From NCBI GenBank assembly GCA_963836425.1, contig CAWIJJ010000006.1:434001-498000 (forward strand): a stretch of DNA of 64,000 nucleotides, given 5' to 3'. The notes under the pieces are model-generated. The model ran no database searches and was not told the origin of the DNA. It saw nothing but the letters and a program-made list of their open reading frames with translations. Origin of the DNA: CAWIJJ01 sp963836425 (GTDB lineage Bacteria; Acidobacteriota; Terriglobia; Bryobacterales; Bryobacteraceae). Positions 17,140 through 25,274 of the stretch are shown piece after piece. The stretch's first letter is position 1. Each line of letters begins with the position of its first letter. Position numbers and translations under genes: made by a program.

Positions 17140-17517
17140 TTAGTTCGCCGACTTCGTTACGTCCACCTTGACCTTCATCACCTGGCCTTCCCTCTGCATG
17201 CTGGCTTCACCCAGGAGATGATTATCCGCCAGCGTCAGTTCGAAGTTGACGGTGCCGTCCGTATGTGCCACTTGCAGGCTGACCTTGTTGCCCTCGATCT
17301 TGCCCTTCGAGATCGGATAGAGGTCGCTTTCGTTCGGCCCGACCCGGCCCGTGATTTCGGCGCCTTTTTGCACGAGTTGCAGCGTGGCGGTGGAGGCAGA
17401 GGTGGAACCATCGGCCCGGGTGATGTCGAAACTCCCCGTCCAGTTCCCGGTCACGTTGGTGTCCGCGGCTGTCAGGACAAGCGCAGCCGCAAAGATCAGT
17501 GTGCAGATAGTCTTCAT
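17140..17517 (-). CDS. Small secreted beta-rich protein, unknown
   Basis: This 125-residue protein has a signal peptide (MKTICTLIFAAALVLTAADT) and a mature part rich in beta strands: NVTGNWTGSFDITRADG, LQLVQKGAEITGRVG, NKVSLQVAHTDGTVNFEL. The G-x-W-x-G opening followed by alternating strands is common in small Acidobacterial and Planctomycete secreted proteins with a lipocalin-like or DUF-type barrel. A specific family is not claimed. It stands alone, with a 52-base gap to the permease start. Confidence 0.65.
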   Translation of the reverse strand: MKTICTLIFAAALVLTAADTNVTGNWTGSFDITRADGSTSASTATLQLVQKGAEITGRVGPNESDLYPISKGKIEGNKVSLQVAHTDGTVNFELTLADNHLLGEASMQREGQVMKVKVDVTKSAN

Positions 17518-17577
17518 AGACGGAGCAAACGTAGGGACTCCCGGGGAAGTTCCGGATTTTTCCCGGGGGGCGATGTT

Positions 17578-18024
17578 CTAGACGGCCTGGCCGGCAAGCC
17601 GCAGCGCGTCTTCGAGTTCGTAGACGCGGTCTTCGAAGAGGCGGGTTGGAGAGCCGGCGGTTTTGGCGTCGTCCAGTTTCTTGCGGGCGGTGGCCAGCCT
17701 TTTTTGCAGCATGGCCAGCTTGGGGTCCGGCTTCTGCGGTTTGGCTTCCACACGCGGGGGCTCGGGCGCTTTGGCGGGTTTGGCGGGCTTGGCGGGCTTG
17801 GCAGGCTTGCGGCCCTTGGCTTTGTGGGATGCCTTGTAGCGGAAGGAGGTGATGGGGGGCGGCGGCTTCAACGGCGCGCCGAAATCGGACCGGTACTCTT
17901 CCGCGATGGAGACGGCCTCGGTGAGCAGATCGCGGAACCGCGCTTCCATGGCTTGCTTCGCCTGGGTCCGCAAGGTCTCACCCTGCTGTTTCCACTTCTG
18001 ATATTCGGTAATCAAGTCGCCCAT
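17578..18024 (-). CDS. Coiled-coil protein with histone-H1-like KPA repeats
   Basis: This 148-residue protein has an N-terminal helix (MGDLITEYQKWKQQGETLRT) resembling the dimerisation region of H-NS-like proteins, then APLKPPPPITSFRYKASHKA, then a basic tract with four KPA repeats (RKPAKPAKPAKPAKAPEP) like the tail of bacterial H1-type histones, and a final coiled coil (AMLQKRLATARKKLDDAKTA). A DNA-compacting or DNA-bridging role is plausible, but the H-NS DNA-binding motif is absent. ATG at 18024. The DNA encoding the repeats is a run of nine-base units. It is divergent from the small gene at 18076. Confidence 0.6.
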   Translation of the reverse strand: MGDLITEYQKWKQQGETLRTQAKQAMEARFRDLLTEAVSIAEEYRSDFGAPLKPPPPITSFRYKASHKAKGRKPAKPAKPAKPAKAPEPPRVEAKPQKPDPKLAMLQKRLATARKKLDDAKTAGSPTRLFEDRVYELEDALRLAGQAV

Positions 18025-18075
18025 GAGTTTCCGTTGTAACACGCATCGGTACGATAATCGGCTGGGGGAGGGTGG

Positions 18076-18321
18076 ATGCGGCTTTCGGCCAAAACGGTGA
18101 ACGACGAACTCGCCCGCCTGGGGCACAAGGCGGTGCTGCAAAAGGGGCCCGGCTACTTCTATTTCACGTCCGGCGAAACCGAAGGCTGGCTGGACCGGAC
18201 CGTGCCCGTGCGCAAGATCAACCTGCTTACGTTGAAGGAGTGGGTGGCCGAGTTCCGGCGGCTGAAGGAGTTGAACCAGCAGATTTTCAGCACGGTGAAG
18301 GGCAAGAAGCAGTCGCGGTGA
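18076..18321 (+). CDS. Small conserved hypothetical protein
   Basis: This 81-residue protein opens with RLSAKTVNDELARLGHKAVL and continues KGPGYFYFTSGETEGWLDRT, VPVRKINLLTLKEWVAEFRR, ending in KGKKQSR. I recall similar short proteins in mobile-element and genomic contexts, but no function. The pattern (helix, strand pair, helix) suggests a small winged or dsRBD-like fold. The start ATG has GGGGGAGGG upstream. It is divergent from the KPA-repeat protein, with 51 bases between them, so the two may share control. Confidence 0.6.
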   Translation: MRLSAKTVNDELARLGHKAVLQKGPGYFYFTSGETEGWLDRTVPVRKINLLTLKEWVAEFRRLKELNQQIFSTVKGKKQSR

Positions 18322-18335
18322 TATACGATCACTGC

Positions 18336-19223
18336 ATGTGTTTTGCCCGCGGCATTCTGTGCGTGCTGGCGCTCGCCGGTGTGGCGGAGGCGCAGTCCTT
18401 TTCATTCGGCGTGGTGGCGGACGTGCAGTATGCCGATCAGCCCACGGCCGGCGCCCGCGATTACCGCGCTTCCATGGAGAAGCTCAGCGGCTGCGTGGCC
18501 GCCATGCGCCAGGAGAAGCCGCGGTTCCAGGTGGAGCTGGGGGACCTGGTGGATGGCGGATTCGCCAACTTCGACCGCATCCTGCCGCTGTTCCTCTCGC
18601 TCGCGGGGACGAAGTTTCCCGTCCTCGGCAATCATGATTTCTGCGCGCCGCGTCCTGCGCTCCTGAAACGGCTGGGACTGCGGGCGGCCTACTACACGTT
18701 TTCCGCGCCGGGGTGGCGCTTCATCGTGCTGGACGGTATGCAGGCGAGCGTGGCGGCATGGCCGGAGTCCGACCCGCACTACGTGGAAGGCCGTGGACTT
18801 CAGCAGAAGCTCGAGCAGCAGCGTAGCACCAACGCCGCAAGCTGGAACGGCGGCTTGGGCGCGGCACAGAGGCAGTGGCTGCGGAGGATGCTGGAAGAGG
18901 CGGCGCGCCGCAAGGAACGGGCGATCGTGCTGTGCCATTTTCCGGTGCTGGCGGAGTCGTGCCGGCCCGAGCATCTGCTGTGGGACCACGAGCAGGTGCT
19001 GGAGATTCTTGAGGCGTCACCGGCTTTGAAAGCCTGGTTTAACGGCCACGACCATAAGGGCGGGTACGCGGAAAAGAACGGAATCCATTACGTCACGTTC
19101 GCGGGCATGGTGGAAAATCCGTTGAGCGAGACCTGCAACGTGGTGGAGGTGCGTCCGGACCGCCTGGTCATCCGCGCGGCGGGAACTTCCGGCGGTGGAC
19201 GGACCTTGGCGATCCGGCCGTAG
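18336..19223 (+). CDS. Secreted calcineurin-like metallophosphoesterase
   Basis: This 295-residue protein has a signal peptide (MCFARGILCVLALAGVAEAQ) and the five metal motifs of the calcineurin superfamily: VVADVQYAD, ELGDLVDGG, LGNHDF, VLCHFPV and FNGHDHKGGY. The DVQY pattern (Gln instead of His) is the mark of the ADPRibase-Mn / CDP-alcohol diphosphatase subgroup, so substrates may be ADP-ribose, CDP-choline or cyclic ADP-ribose-like nucleotides; this is inference. The ATG at 18336 lies 14 bases after the preceding small gene and is likely cotranscribed. It converges with the metallothionein-like gene. Confidence 0.85.
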   Translation: MCFARGILCVLALAGVAEAQSFSFGVVADVQYADQPTAGARDYRASMEKLSGCVAAMRQEKPRFQVELGDLVDGGFANFDRILPLFLSLAGTKFPVLGNHDFCAPRPALLKRLGLRAAYYTFSAPGWRFIVLDGMQASVAAWPESDPHYVEGRGLQQKLEQQRSTNAASWNGGLGAAQRQWLRRMLEEAARRKERAIVLCHFPVLAESCRPEHLLWDHEQVLEILEASPALKAWFNGHDHKGGYAEKNGIHYVTFAGMVENPLSETCNVVEVRPDRLVIRAAGTSGGGRTLAIRP

Positions 19224-19225
19224 GA

Positions 19226-19459
19226 TCAGGCGCGATCTTTCATGGATGCGCCGGTGGCGGAGCGGGCGCACTCGGCGCAGCAGAAGAAGCGGCCGCCGAC
19301 CTCCATGCCGTGACCGATCACGCGGCACTGGCAGTGCTCGCAGACGGGAGCCATCTTGTGGATGGCGCATTCGAAACTGTCAAAGGTGTGGCGGGCGCCG
19401 GCGGCAACCACCTCGAAGCTCTTGTCGTAATCGTTTCCGCAGACTTCACATTGGGCCAT
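19226..19459 (-). CDS. Cys-rich metallothionein-like zinc protein
   Basis: This 77-residue protein carries nine Cys: C4 and C7, C31, C40-C43-C45, C60-C61-C64. The second half (VCEHCQCRVIGHGMEVGGRF followed by FCCAECA) has the C-x2-C-x-C ... C-C-x2-C arrangement of bacterial SmtA-type metallothioneins, and the first half looks like an extra zinc knuckle (QCEVCGNDYDKSFEV with H24). The role would be zinc or soft-metal storage; not tested. The ATG at 19459 fits; a start at 19492 would add eleven unlike residues. Confidence 0.75.
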   Translation of the reverse strand: MAQCEVCGNDYDKSFEVVAAGARHTFDSFECAIHKMAPVCEHCQCRVIGHGMEVGGRFFCCAECARSATGASMKDRA

Positions 19460-19534
19460 GGCGAATTTCCTCTCGGAAAGAAACGCGAGCACGGCTCCAG
19501 CCGCTGTGGGGAATCTACCAGAAATGCGCGGCGA

Positions 19535-20557
19535 TCAACCTGCGTAGTAGCCTTCGCGCGTCCGCACAACCAGGCCTTTTTGACGGGTGGTCAATTTCAC
19601 CTTGCGGAAACCGCCGACCACCGGACTGTCAGAGCTGTAGCCCAGGCTGTACTGGCTGCGCAAATCCTCTTCGATGGTGGCGAAAACTTTGTCGAGGGGC
19701 ATTTTGCGCGAGACCTCGAAGAATTTGCCGCCGGTACCGCGGGACATCTGGTCGAGCACCCTGCGGCCGTCGGTGCGGCCGAAGCCGCCCCAGCCGCGGT
19801 TCATGGTGAAGGCTCCGTCGGGATCTTCGAAGAGGATGGAGTAGACCTGCGTGTCCGCGCGCTGCGAGGCCTCGTCGGCGGTTTCGAGTTCCACCTTGCT
19901 GCCGTTGTCCTCGCCATCGGAGAGCAGGATGACGGCTTTGCGGCCGGTGCGGCGTTTCAGAATTTCGTCGGCGGCAAGGAAGACGGCGTCGTAGAGGGCA
20001 GTGCCGCCCGATAGGCCGCGTCCGCCGCCGCGCCCGATGCGTCCCGGATAACGGGAGCGGGGGACGCTGAAGCCGCCGCGCTGCAGGCGCATTTCCGGCG
20101 TTTCGAGCTTGGCGAGGGCTTTTTCGAGGAGTTGGCGCGACGAGGTGAGGTCCTCGAGCAGTTCAACCTCGAAATCGAAATGGATGACGAAGGCCTGGTC
20201 CTTGGCGCGGAGCACCTGCTGCAGGAAGCGGAAACTGGCCTCGCGCTCATCGGGGAGGACGTTGCGGGTGCTGCCGCTGGTATCGACGAGCAGACCGAGG
20301 GTGAGGGGCAGGTCGGTTTCCTGCGCGAAATAGCGGATTGTCTGCGGGCGTCCATCTTCCTCGAGGACGAAATCCTCTCGGGCAAGGCCGTTGACGACGG
20401 CGCCTTTCTTATCCCGGACAGTGGCGAAAATGTTGACCACCTTCACGTCGGTGGAAAAGTCGGGTTTGGGGTCCTGCCCGCGAAGGCGGCGCGCTGCGGG
20501 AAGCAGCGACAGTCCGGCAAGCAGACTGCGGCGCGAGATCGAACGTTCGCATCCCAT
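19535..20557 (-). CDS. VWFA-related Acidobacterial domain protein
   Basis: This 340-residue protein starts with MGCERSISRRSLLAG, a twin-arginine signal, then DVKVVNIFATVRDKKGAVVN and EDFVLEEDGRPQTIRYF, the N-terminal module of the VWFA-related Acidobacterial family. A von Willebrand A domain follows with the MIDAS DxSxS in LLVDTSGSTRN, and VILLSDGEDNGSK as the second metal-site Asp. It ends in QYSLGYSSD and a VRTREGYYAG tail. These exported proteins are widespread in the phylum; the partner is not known. The ATG at 20557 is favoured because it puts the RR motif near the N-terminus. Confidence 0.88.
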   Translation of the reverse strand: MGCERSISRRSLLAGLSLLPAARRLRGQDPKPDFSTDVKVVNIFATVRDKKGAVVNGLAREDFVLEEDGRPQTIRYFAQETDLPLTLGLLVDTSGSTRNVLPDEREASFRFLQQVLRAKDQAFVIHFDFEVELLEDLTSSRQLLEKALAKLETPEMRLQRGGFSVPRSRYPGRIGRGGGRGLSGGTALYDAVFLAADEILKRRTGRKAVILLSDGEDNGSKVELETADEASQRADTQVYSILFEDPDGAFTMNRGWGGFGRTDGRRVLDQMSRGTGGKFFEVSRKMPLDKVFATIEEDLRSQYSLGYSSDSPVVGGFRKVKLTTRQKGLVVRTREGYYAG

Positions 20558-20725
20558 GTCGATATCAAGAGATGCCGGAGAAGGCCGCGGGGTTACCGGG
20601 AGATGTTCCCGGGGCCGCACAGTGTAGCCGCCACCGTCCAGGGTTTGCCCGGATTTTACTAGCAGAATCAGCGGCTTACCTGTTGGATTCCGGTTTGCAG
20701 CGAGGGCGGACGGAAGGTTGCATCC

Positions 20726-21511
20726 ATGCGCCCCACACCGACCCGCTCCGCCTTACTCTCCGGGCTGCTGCACGCTGCTGCGATCCTGCTGGTGCTGATC
20801 CTGACCCGTGTCACCGGGCCTCCGCCCGCCGTATTCCGTCCCATCACGCTGGTGAATCCCGGCGTCCGTGCTTACGCGCCGCGAGCCCCGCGGAAACTCG
20901 AAGGCGGGGGCGGCGGCGCCCGTGACGATACTCCGGCCAGCCGCGGGCGCCTGCCGCGGCCGGCACGGCGGCAGTTCACGCCGCCGGTTGCCCGGATCCT
21001 CAATCCCAACCCGCGGCTCAGCATGGAGCCCACGCTTCTGGCGGCTCCGGACATTACCATGCCGGCGATTCCGATAGCGGACTACGGCGACCCGAACGGC
21101 ATTCTGGGCAGGCTGTCGAGCGGGCGCGGCTCGGGCGGCGGCATCGGAGACGGCGACGGGGGCGGGGTGGGCAACCACACGGGTCCCGGCTATGGCGACG
21201 GCGACGGAGGAGGCGTTTCCGCGGAGAGCGGCATACGAGGCCGGATCACTCCGCCTTCATTGCTCTGGAAGAACGAGCCCGAGTACACCGAGGAGGCCCG
21301 CAAGGCGCGGGTTCAGGGCATGGTGGTGCTTTCGATCGAGGTGGACACGCGGGGGCAGGCGCGAAACATTCGCGTGCGCCAGGGTCTCGGACTCGGGCTG
21401 GACGAACGGGCGGTGCAATCTGTCAGCGGCTGGAAGTTCCGGCCGGGAAGCCGCAATGGCAAGCCGGTGACCACGACCGCCGAAATCTACGTGAGCTTCC
21501 GGCTGCTGTGA
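20726..21511 (+). CDS. TonB-family energy transducer
   Basis: This 261-residue protein has one N-terminal transmembrane helix (LLSGLLHAAAILLVLILTRV), a long proline/glycine-rich periplasmic spacer including two GDGDGGGV repeats, and a C-terminal TonB domain: YTEEARKARVQGMVVLSIEV, then AVQSVSGWKFRPGSRNGKP and a final VSFRLL strand. It would transmit proton-motive force to a TonB-dependent receptor such as the two in this window, although it adjoins neither and no ExbBD genes are visible. Its stop codon TGA (21509-21511) lies inside the 9-base target duplication of the adjacent MITE-like element. Confidence 0.88.
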   Translation: MRPTPTRSALLSGLLHAAAILLVLILTRVTGPPPAVFRPITLVNPGVRAYAPRAPRKLEGGGGGARDDTPASRGRLPRPARRQFTPPVARILNPNPRLSMEPTLLAAPDITMPAIPIADYGDPNGILGRLSSGRGSGGGIGDGDGGGVGNHTGPGYGDGDGGGVSAESGIRGRITPPSLLWKNEPEYTEEARKARVQGMVVLSIEVDTRGQARNIRVRQGLGLGLDERAVQSVSGWKFRPGSRNGKPVTTTAEIYVSFRLL

Positions 21512-21513
21512 AT

Positions 21514-21858
21514 GGTCAAGCGCGACATGAAAATGGGAATCGCTGGAATATGACTTCTGCCGCTGGATATCCCGCGTGCATTCCGCGCACCTTTCGAGCC
21601 GCTGGCCGGCATTACGGCCGAAACTCAGCGCCTCGAATACAAGCCAATCGGCAGGCTACGACAAACCCGTTGAAGTCGCTGATAAACACGCGGATCAACG
21701 CCGATAAGACATCGTGCTTCCATCTGTGTTGATCGGCGTTGATCGGCGGCCAACCATTTTCCGCAACTGCCAGCACTGTCTGAAGTACCAGGTACGCTCA
21801 GATTCTGCCGCCTTTTCGCCGATTCTGACGGATCTCCACTTTTGTGTCGCGCTTGACC
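21514..21858. mobile_element. 345-bp MITE-like element with terminal inverted repeats and target duplication
   Basis: GGTCAAGCGCGACA (21514-21527) is repeated exactly, inverted, at 21845-21858, with imperfect extension inward of about 14 more bases (9 match). The element is flanked on both sides by GCTGTGAAT (21505-21513 and 21859-21867), a 9-base direct repeat as expected for a transposition target-site duplication. No transposase ORF is inside. It contains a hairpin (21693-21744) and copy B of a dispersed repeat. Family of the mobilising transposase cannot be assigned. Confidence 0.8.
21693..21744. repeat. Large hairpin inside the MITE-like element
   Basis: GATCAACGCCGAT (21693-21705) pairs perfectly with ATCGGCGTTGATC (21732-21744), a 13-base stem with a 26-base loop. 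The right part continues into CGGCCAACCATT, matching copy A at 9026 on the opposite strand. Foldback structure at this size is common in non-autonomous elements. Confidence 0.7.
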
Positions 21859-21867
21859 GCTGTGAAT

Positions 21868-21881
21868 GGTGCTCTTGCACC
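21868..21881 (+). terminator. Short hairpin after the right target duplication
   Basis: GGTGC-TCTT-GCACC would lie directly after the TonB-family gene if the element were removed, so it may have been that gene's terminator before the insertion. There is no T-run. The rest of 21859-22049 shows nothing recognisable and serves as the rsgA leader. Confidence 0.3.
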
Positions 21882-22049
21882 CGCGGGACCGCCGGAGTAT
21901 TCTGGAATCTGCCTATGACTGTCCGCTAGCGCCATCCCGGACCGCGCTTCCGCCCCAGAGGGGAGCGGTGTGCGCAGAGTGTCCGGCCGAGTGGCGTCCG
22001 TTCCAAGGCTTACCCAAAACTGGAACCTTTTCGAATTCGAGCCACAGTC

Positions 22050-23105
22050 ATGAATCCTGAATTTGCCGGCGAGGAGCTTGCCGGCGCATTTGCTCCATTT
22101 GCGGCGCAGGGCCTTACGCTTGGCCGTGTCGCCACGTCTCAACGGGACCTGTACCGCCTCTACACAGCGGCAGGCGAGTGCGACGCCGAACCCTCGGGGC
22201 GGCTCTGGTACCTGACGCCGGACCCGTCGGGCATGCCGGTAGTGGGGGATTGGGTCGCGGCACGAGTGCTTTCGCCGGAGCAGGCGATCGTGGAAGCGGT
22301 GCTGCCGCGGCGGACGCTTTTCTCGCGGCGCGCGGCCGGAAGACGCGAGGAACAACAACCGGTCGCGGCCAATATCGACCTCGTCTTCCTGGTCTGCGGG
22401 CTGGACGGCGATTTCAACCTGCGGCGCATCGAACGGTACCTGACGCTGACGCTCGAAAGCGGCGCGGCGCCGGTAATCGTTCTCAACAAGGCGGACCTCT
22501 CGACGGCGGTGGAGGAGCGGATCGCCGAAGCGGCGGCGCTGGGGCCGGCTTTGCCCGTCATCGCGTGCAGCGCGCGCACCGGCGAGGGGATGCAGGCGCT
22601 GGCGGAACGGCTGGGGCCGGGGGTCACCGTCGCGCTCCTCGGCTCGTCGGGCGCGGGCAAGTCGACCATTGTGAACCGGCTCCTGGGCGACGACCGCTTC
22701 GAGACCGCGGAGGTGCGGGAGTCGGACAGCCGCGGCCGGCACACCACCACGCATCGCGAACTGGTGGTGCTGCCCCAAGGTGGCGCGCTGATCGACACGC
22801 CCGGGATGCGGGAGCTTCAGCTCTGGGCGGCGAAGGAGAGCGTGGACCAGGTATTCGAAGAGATTGCCGGGCTGGCCGCGCGCTGCCGGTATGGCGACTG
22901 CGCGCACACGGGCGAACCGGGCTGTGCCGTGGCGGCCGCGCTGGCGGACGGAACTTTGGATGCCGCCCGCTGGGCCAGTTATCACAAGCTGACCGGCGAA
23001 GCGCAGCGTCACCAGAGGCTGGCAGACCCTTTGGCGGCGCAGGCGCGCAAGCGGCGCGACAAGCAGATCCAGCAGTATCTCAAGCATTTTTACAAGTACA
23101 GGTGA
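22050..23105 (+). CDS. rsgA: Ribosome small-subunit-dependent GTPase A
   Basis: This 351-residue protein is a circularly permuted GTPase with OB fold (LGRVATSQRDLYRLYTAAGE), G4 LNKADL, G1 GSSGAGKSTIVNRL, G3 DTPGMREL, in that order. A zinc knuckle C-x5-C-x-H-x5-C (CRYGDCAHTGEPGC) follows, and a basic C-terminus ends RDKQIQQYLKHFYKYR. RsgA checks late 30S assembly by testing the decoding site and GTP hydrolysis. The insertion element just upstream is far enough (191 bases) not to break the coding region. Assignment is secure. Confidence 0.97.
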   Translation: MNPEFAGEELAGAFAPFAAQGLTLGRVATSQRDLYRLYTAAGECDAEPSGRLWYLTPDPSGMPVVGDWVAARVLSPEQAIVEAVLPRRTLFSRRAAGRREEQQPVAANIDLVFLVCGLDGDFNLRRIERYLTLTLESGAAPVIVLNKADLSTAVEERIAEAAALGPALPVIACSARTGEGMQALAERLGPGVTVALLGSSGAGKSTIVNRLLGDDRFETAEVRESDSRGRHTTTHRELVVLPQGGALIDTPGMRELQLWAAKESVDQVFEEIAGLAARCRYGDCAHTGEPGCAVAAALADGTLDAARWASYHKLTGEAQRHQRLADPLAAQARKRRDKQIQQYLKHFYKYR

Positions 23106-23182
23106 TGGCCGGACCCGGCGGTGGGCGGCGCTAAACTGGAATAAGAAGCGAGAGAGGGGCATGCGCAATCGAGGGGAGAGCC

Positions 23183-24046
23183 ATGCCGATACTGAGCGTA
23201 AACGGCGCCTCGCTCGAATACACCGATCACGGCGCGGGCGAGCCGCTGGTGCTGGTTCATGGTTCCGCAAGCGACCATCGAACCTGGCATAACCAGCTGG
23301 GCGAGTTCGCGAAGCGGTACCGGACGATCGCCTACAGCCGCCGCTATCATTGGCCCAACCAGGCGATACCCGAAGGGGTGGACTATGCAATGGCGGAACA
23401 CGTGGACGATCTCGAACAACTTCTGCATTCGCTCCGCGCGGCGCCGGCTCACCTGGTTGGACACTCGTACGGCGGGTTTATCGCGCTGTTGCTGGCGATG
23501 CGCGCCCCGCAACTGGTGCGCACGCTGATTCTCGCGGAAGCGCCCGCCATCACGCTGTTCGTGAGCGATCCACCCAGGCCGGCGGAGCTTGCCAGGCTGC
23601 TGGTCACACGGCCGCGGACGGCGTTTGCGATCATCCGGTTCGGCGCGAAGGGAGTGGGGCCCGCCGCGGAAGCCCTGAAGCGTAACGACAGGAAGGAGGC
23701 GCTGCGGCTGATCGGGACCGCCACACTTGGTCCAAGGGCATTTCGCAACCTGCCGGAGGCACGGCTGGAGCAGGCCCGGGCCAATCTCATCAAGGCGGAA
23801 CTGCTCGGGTCGGGCTTTCCGCCGGTCGCAGCGGACAGGGTTCGCGCCTTGCGCACGCCCACGCTGCTGGTGGACGGAGCGGAGAGTCCATCGCTGTTTC
23901 ACCACGTGACGGACCGGCTCGAAGAGTTGCTTCCCGACGCGGCGCGGATCGAAATAGCCGGGGCGTCGCACATCATGCACGAAGACAACGCCGCCGCCTA
24001 TAACGCGAGCGTCCTGACGTTTCTGGGGGCGCACCGGCCGGCGTGA
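23183..24046 (+). CDS. Alpha/beta-fold hydrolase
   Basis: This 287-residue protein carries LVHGSASDHRTW (oxyanion region), nucleophile elbow HLVGHSYGGFIAL, and later LLVDGAESPSLFHHV and GASHIMHEDNA with the probable catalytic His. These define the esterase/epoxide-hydrolase/carboxylase-like subclass of the alpha/beta fold. No substrate-defining motif is visible. The ATG at 23183 has a GAGGGGAGAGCC stretch upstream. It ends eight bases before the convergent fumarylacetoacetase gene. Confidence 0.85.
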   Translation: MPILSVNGASLEYTDHGAGEPLVLVHGSASDHRTWHNQLGEFAKRYRTIAYSRRYHWPNQAIPEGVDYAMAEHVDDLEQLLHSLRAAPAHLVGHSYGGFIALLLAMRAPQLVRTLILAEAPAITLFVSDPPRPAELARLLVTRPRTAFAIIRFGAKGVGPAAEALKRNDRKEALRLIGTATLGPRAFRNLPEARLEQARANLIKAELLGSGFPPVAADRVRALRTPTLLVDGAESPSLFHHVTDRLEELLPDAARIEIAGASHIMHEDNAAAYNASVLTFLGAHRPA

Positions 24047-24053
24047 GTCCCGG

Positions 24054-25274
24054 CTACGCCACCACTTTGCCCACGCAGGCGCCGAGGCCGATCCGGCGGC
24101 GGCCGGGCGCTTCGCACCAGCCGCGCAGGGTCACCTCGTCTCCATTTTCGAGGAAGCGGCGCACTTCGCCGTTTGGCAGTTGGAGCGGCTCGCGTCCGTT
24201 CGAGGTCAGTTCCAGGAGGCAGCCGCGATTTTCCTGGTCCGGGCCCGATACGGTCCCGCTGCCGATCAGGTCCCCGGGGCGCAGATTGCATCCGCCGGAG
24301 GTATGATGCGCCACCATTTGCGCCAAGGTCCAGTACATGGAGGCGAAGTTGCCCCGGCTGAGCCTGGTGGGCTCGCGCATCCTGGCCGTCCGGAGCCAGA
24401 CCTCGAGGGTGATGTTGTAAGCGTCCCGCGGCCCGCCCTGAAGGTGCGGCAGCGGCTGCGGATCGCCGTCTTCGCGCGGGGCGGGGGCGCAGCGGAACGG
24501 TTCGAGCGCTTCGGCGGTGACCACCCACGGTGAAATGGAGGTGGCGAAGTTCTTGGCGAGGAACGGGCCGAGCGGCTGATACTCCCATGCCTGAAGGTCG
24601 CGCGCCGACCAGTCGTTCAGGAGGCAAACGCCGACAATGTGATCGGCTGCCTGATCCATGGGGATGCTCCCTCCCTGCGCGTTGCCCGGGCCGAGGAAAG
24701 CTCCAAGTTCGAGTTCGTAGTCGAGGCGGCGGCTCGGTCCGAAGATCGGGGCGGCGCCCGCGGATTCCACGAACTGCCCGTCCGGCCGGCGCACCGGCGT
24801 GCCGCTGACTACTATCGACGAGGCGCGTCCGTGATAAGCGACGGGAAGCCACTTATAGTTCGGCAGGAGCGGGTTATCGGGGCGGAACAGGCGCCCGACG
24901 TTGGTGGCGTGGTGGAGGGAGGCGTAGAAGTCGGTGTAATCGCCGATCCGGCAGGGAAGCAGAAGCTCGGCCTCGGCGGCAGGAGTCAACACCTCCGGCC
25001 GGGGGGGCGCGTTTTCACTGAGCAAGGCGGCGATGGCGTGGCGCAAGTCGACCCGCTCGGGCCGCGTCATGGACATGACGCCGCGCATCGTGCGCACTCC
25101 GAGTGCCTCGCCGAGATCGAGCAACTGGTCACCAATGGCGACGGCCAGCCGGGCGCTCCCGGCGGGTTTCGCGTAGGTGACGAAGGGCAGATTCTGAATC
25201 GGAAAATCCGCATCCGGGACATTGGCGGACTCCACCCAACTGCGCGCGGCGGGATCGTGCGTGATGGCGGTCAT
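24054..25274 (-). CDS. fahA: Fumarylacetoacetase
   Basis: This 406-residue protein catalyses the last step of tyrosine/homogentisate degradation, cleaving 4-fumarylacetoacetate to fumarate and acetoacetate. Visible motifs are GDYTDFYASLHHATNVG, PVAYHGRASSIVVSGTP, SRRLDYELELGAFLG (metal-binding Glu), LLNDWSARDLQAWEYQPLG, LAKNFATSISPWVV and the GTVSG loop; the length matches the roughly 420 residues of the family. The start ATG at 25274 overlaps the stop of the upstream gene by 4 bases. No other homogentisate-pathway gene is in this window. The active-site residues look complete. Confidence 0.95.
   Translation of the reverse strand: MTAITHDPAARSWVESANVPDADFPIQNLPFVTYAKPAGSARLAVAIGDQLLDLGEALGVRTMRGVMSMTRPERVDLRHAIAALLSENAPPRPEVLTPAAEAELLLPCRIGDYTDFYASLHHATNVGRLFRPDNPLLPNYKWLPVAYHGRASSIVVSGTPVRRPDGQFVESAGAAPIFGPSRRLDYELELGAFLGPGNAQGGSIPMDQAADHIVGVCLLNDWSARDLQAWEYQPLGPFLAKNFATSISPWVVTAEALEPFRCAPAPREDGDPQPLPHLQGGPRDAYNITLEVWLRTARMREPTRLSRGNFASMYWTLAQMVAHHTSGGCNLRPGDLIGSGTVSGPDQENRGCLLELTSNGREPLQLPNGEVRRFLENGDEVTLRGWCEAPGRRRIGLGACVGKVVA

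Noticed and set aside
21798..23390. 530-codon reverse frame opposite rsgA
   Set aside because: Overlaps the rsgA GTPase motifs and the insertion element end; composition shows a shadow.
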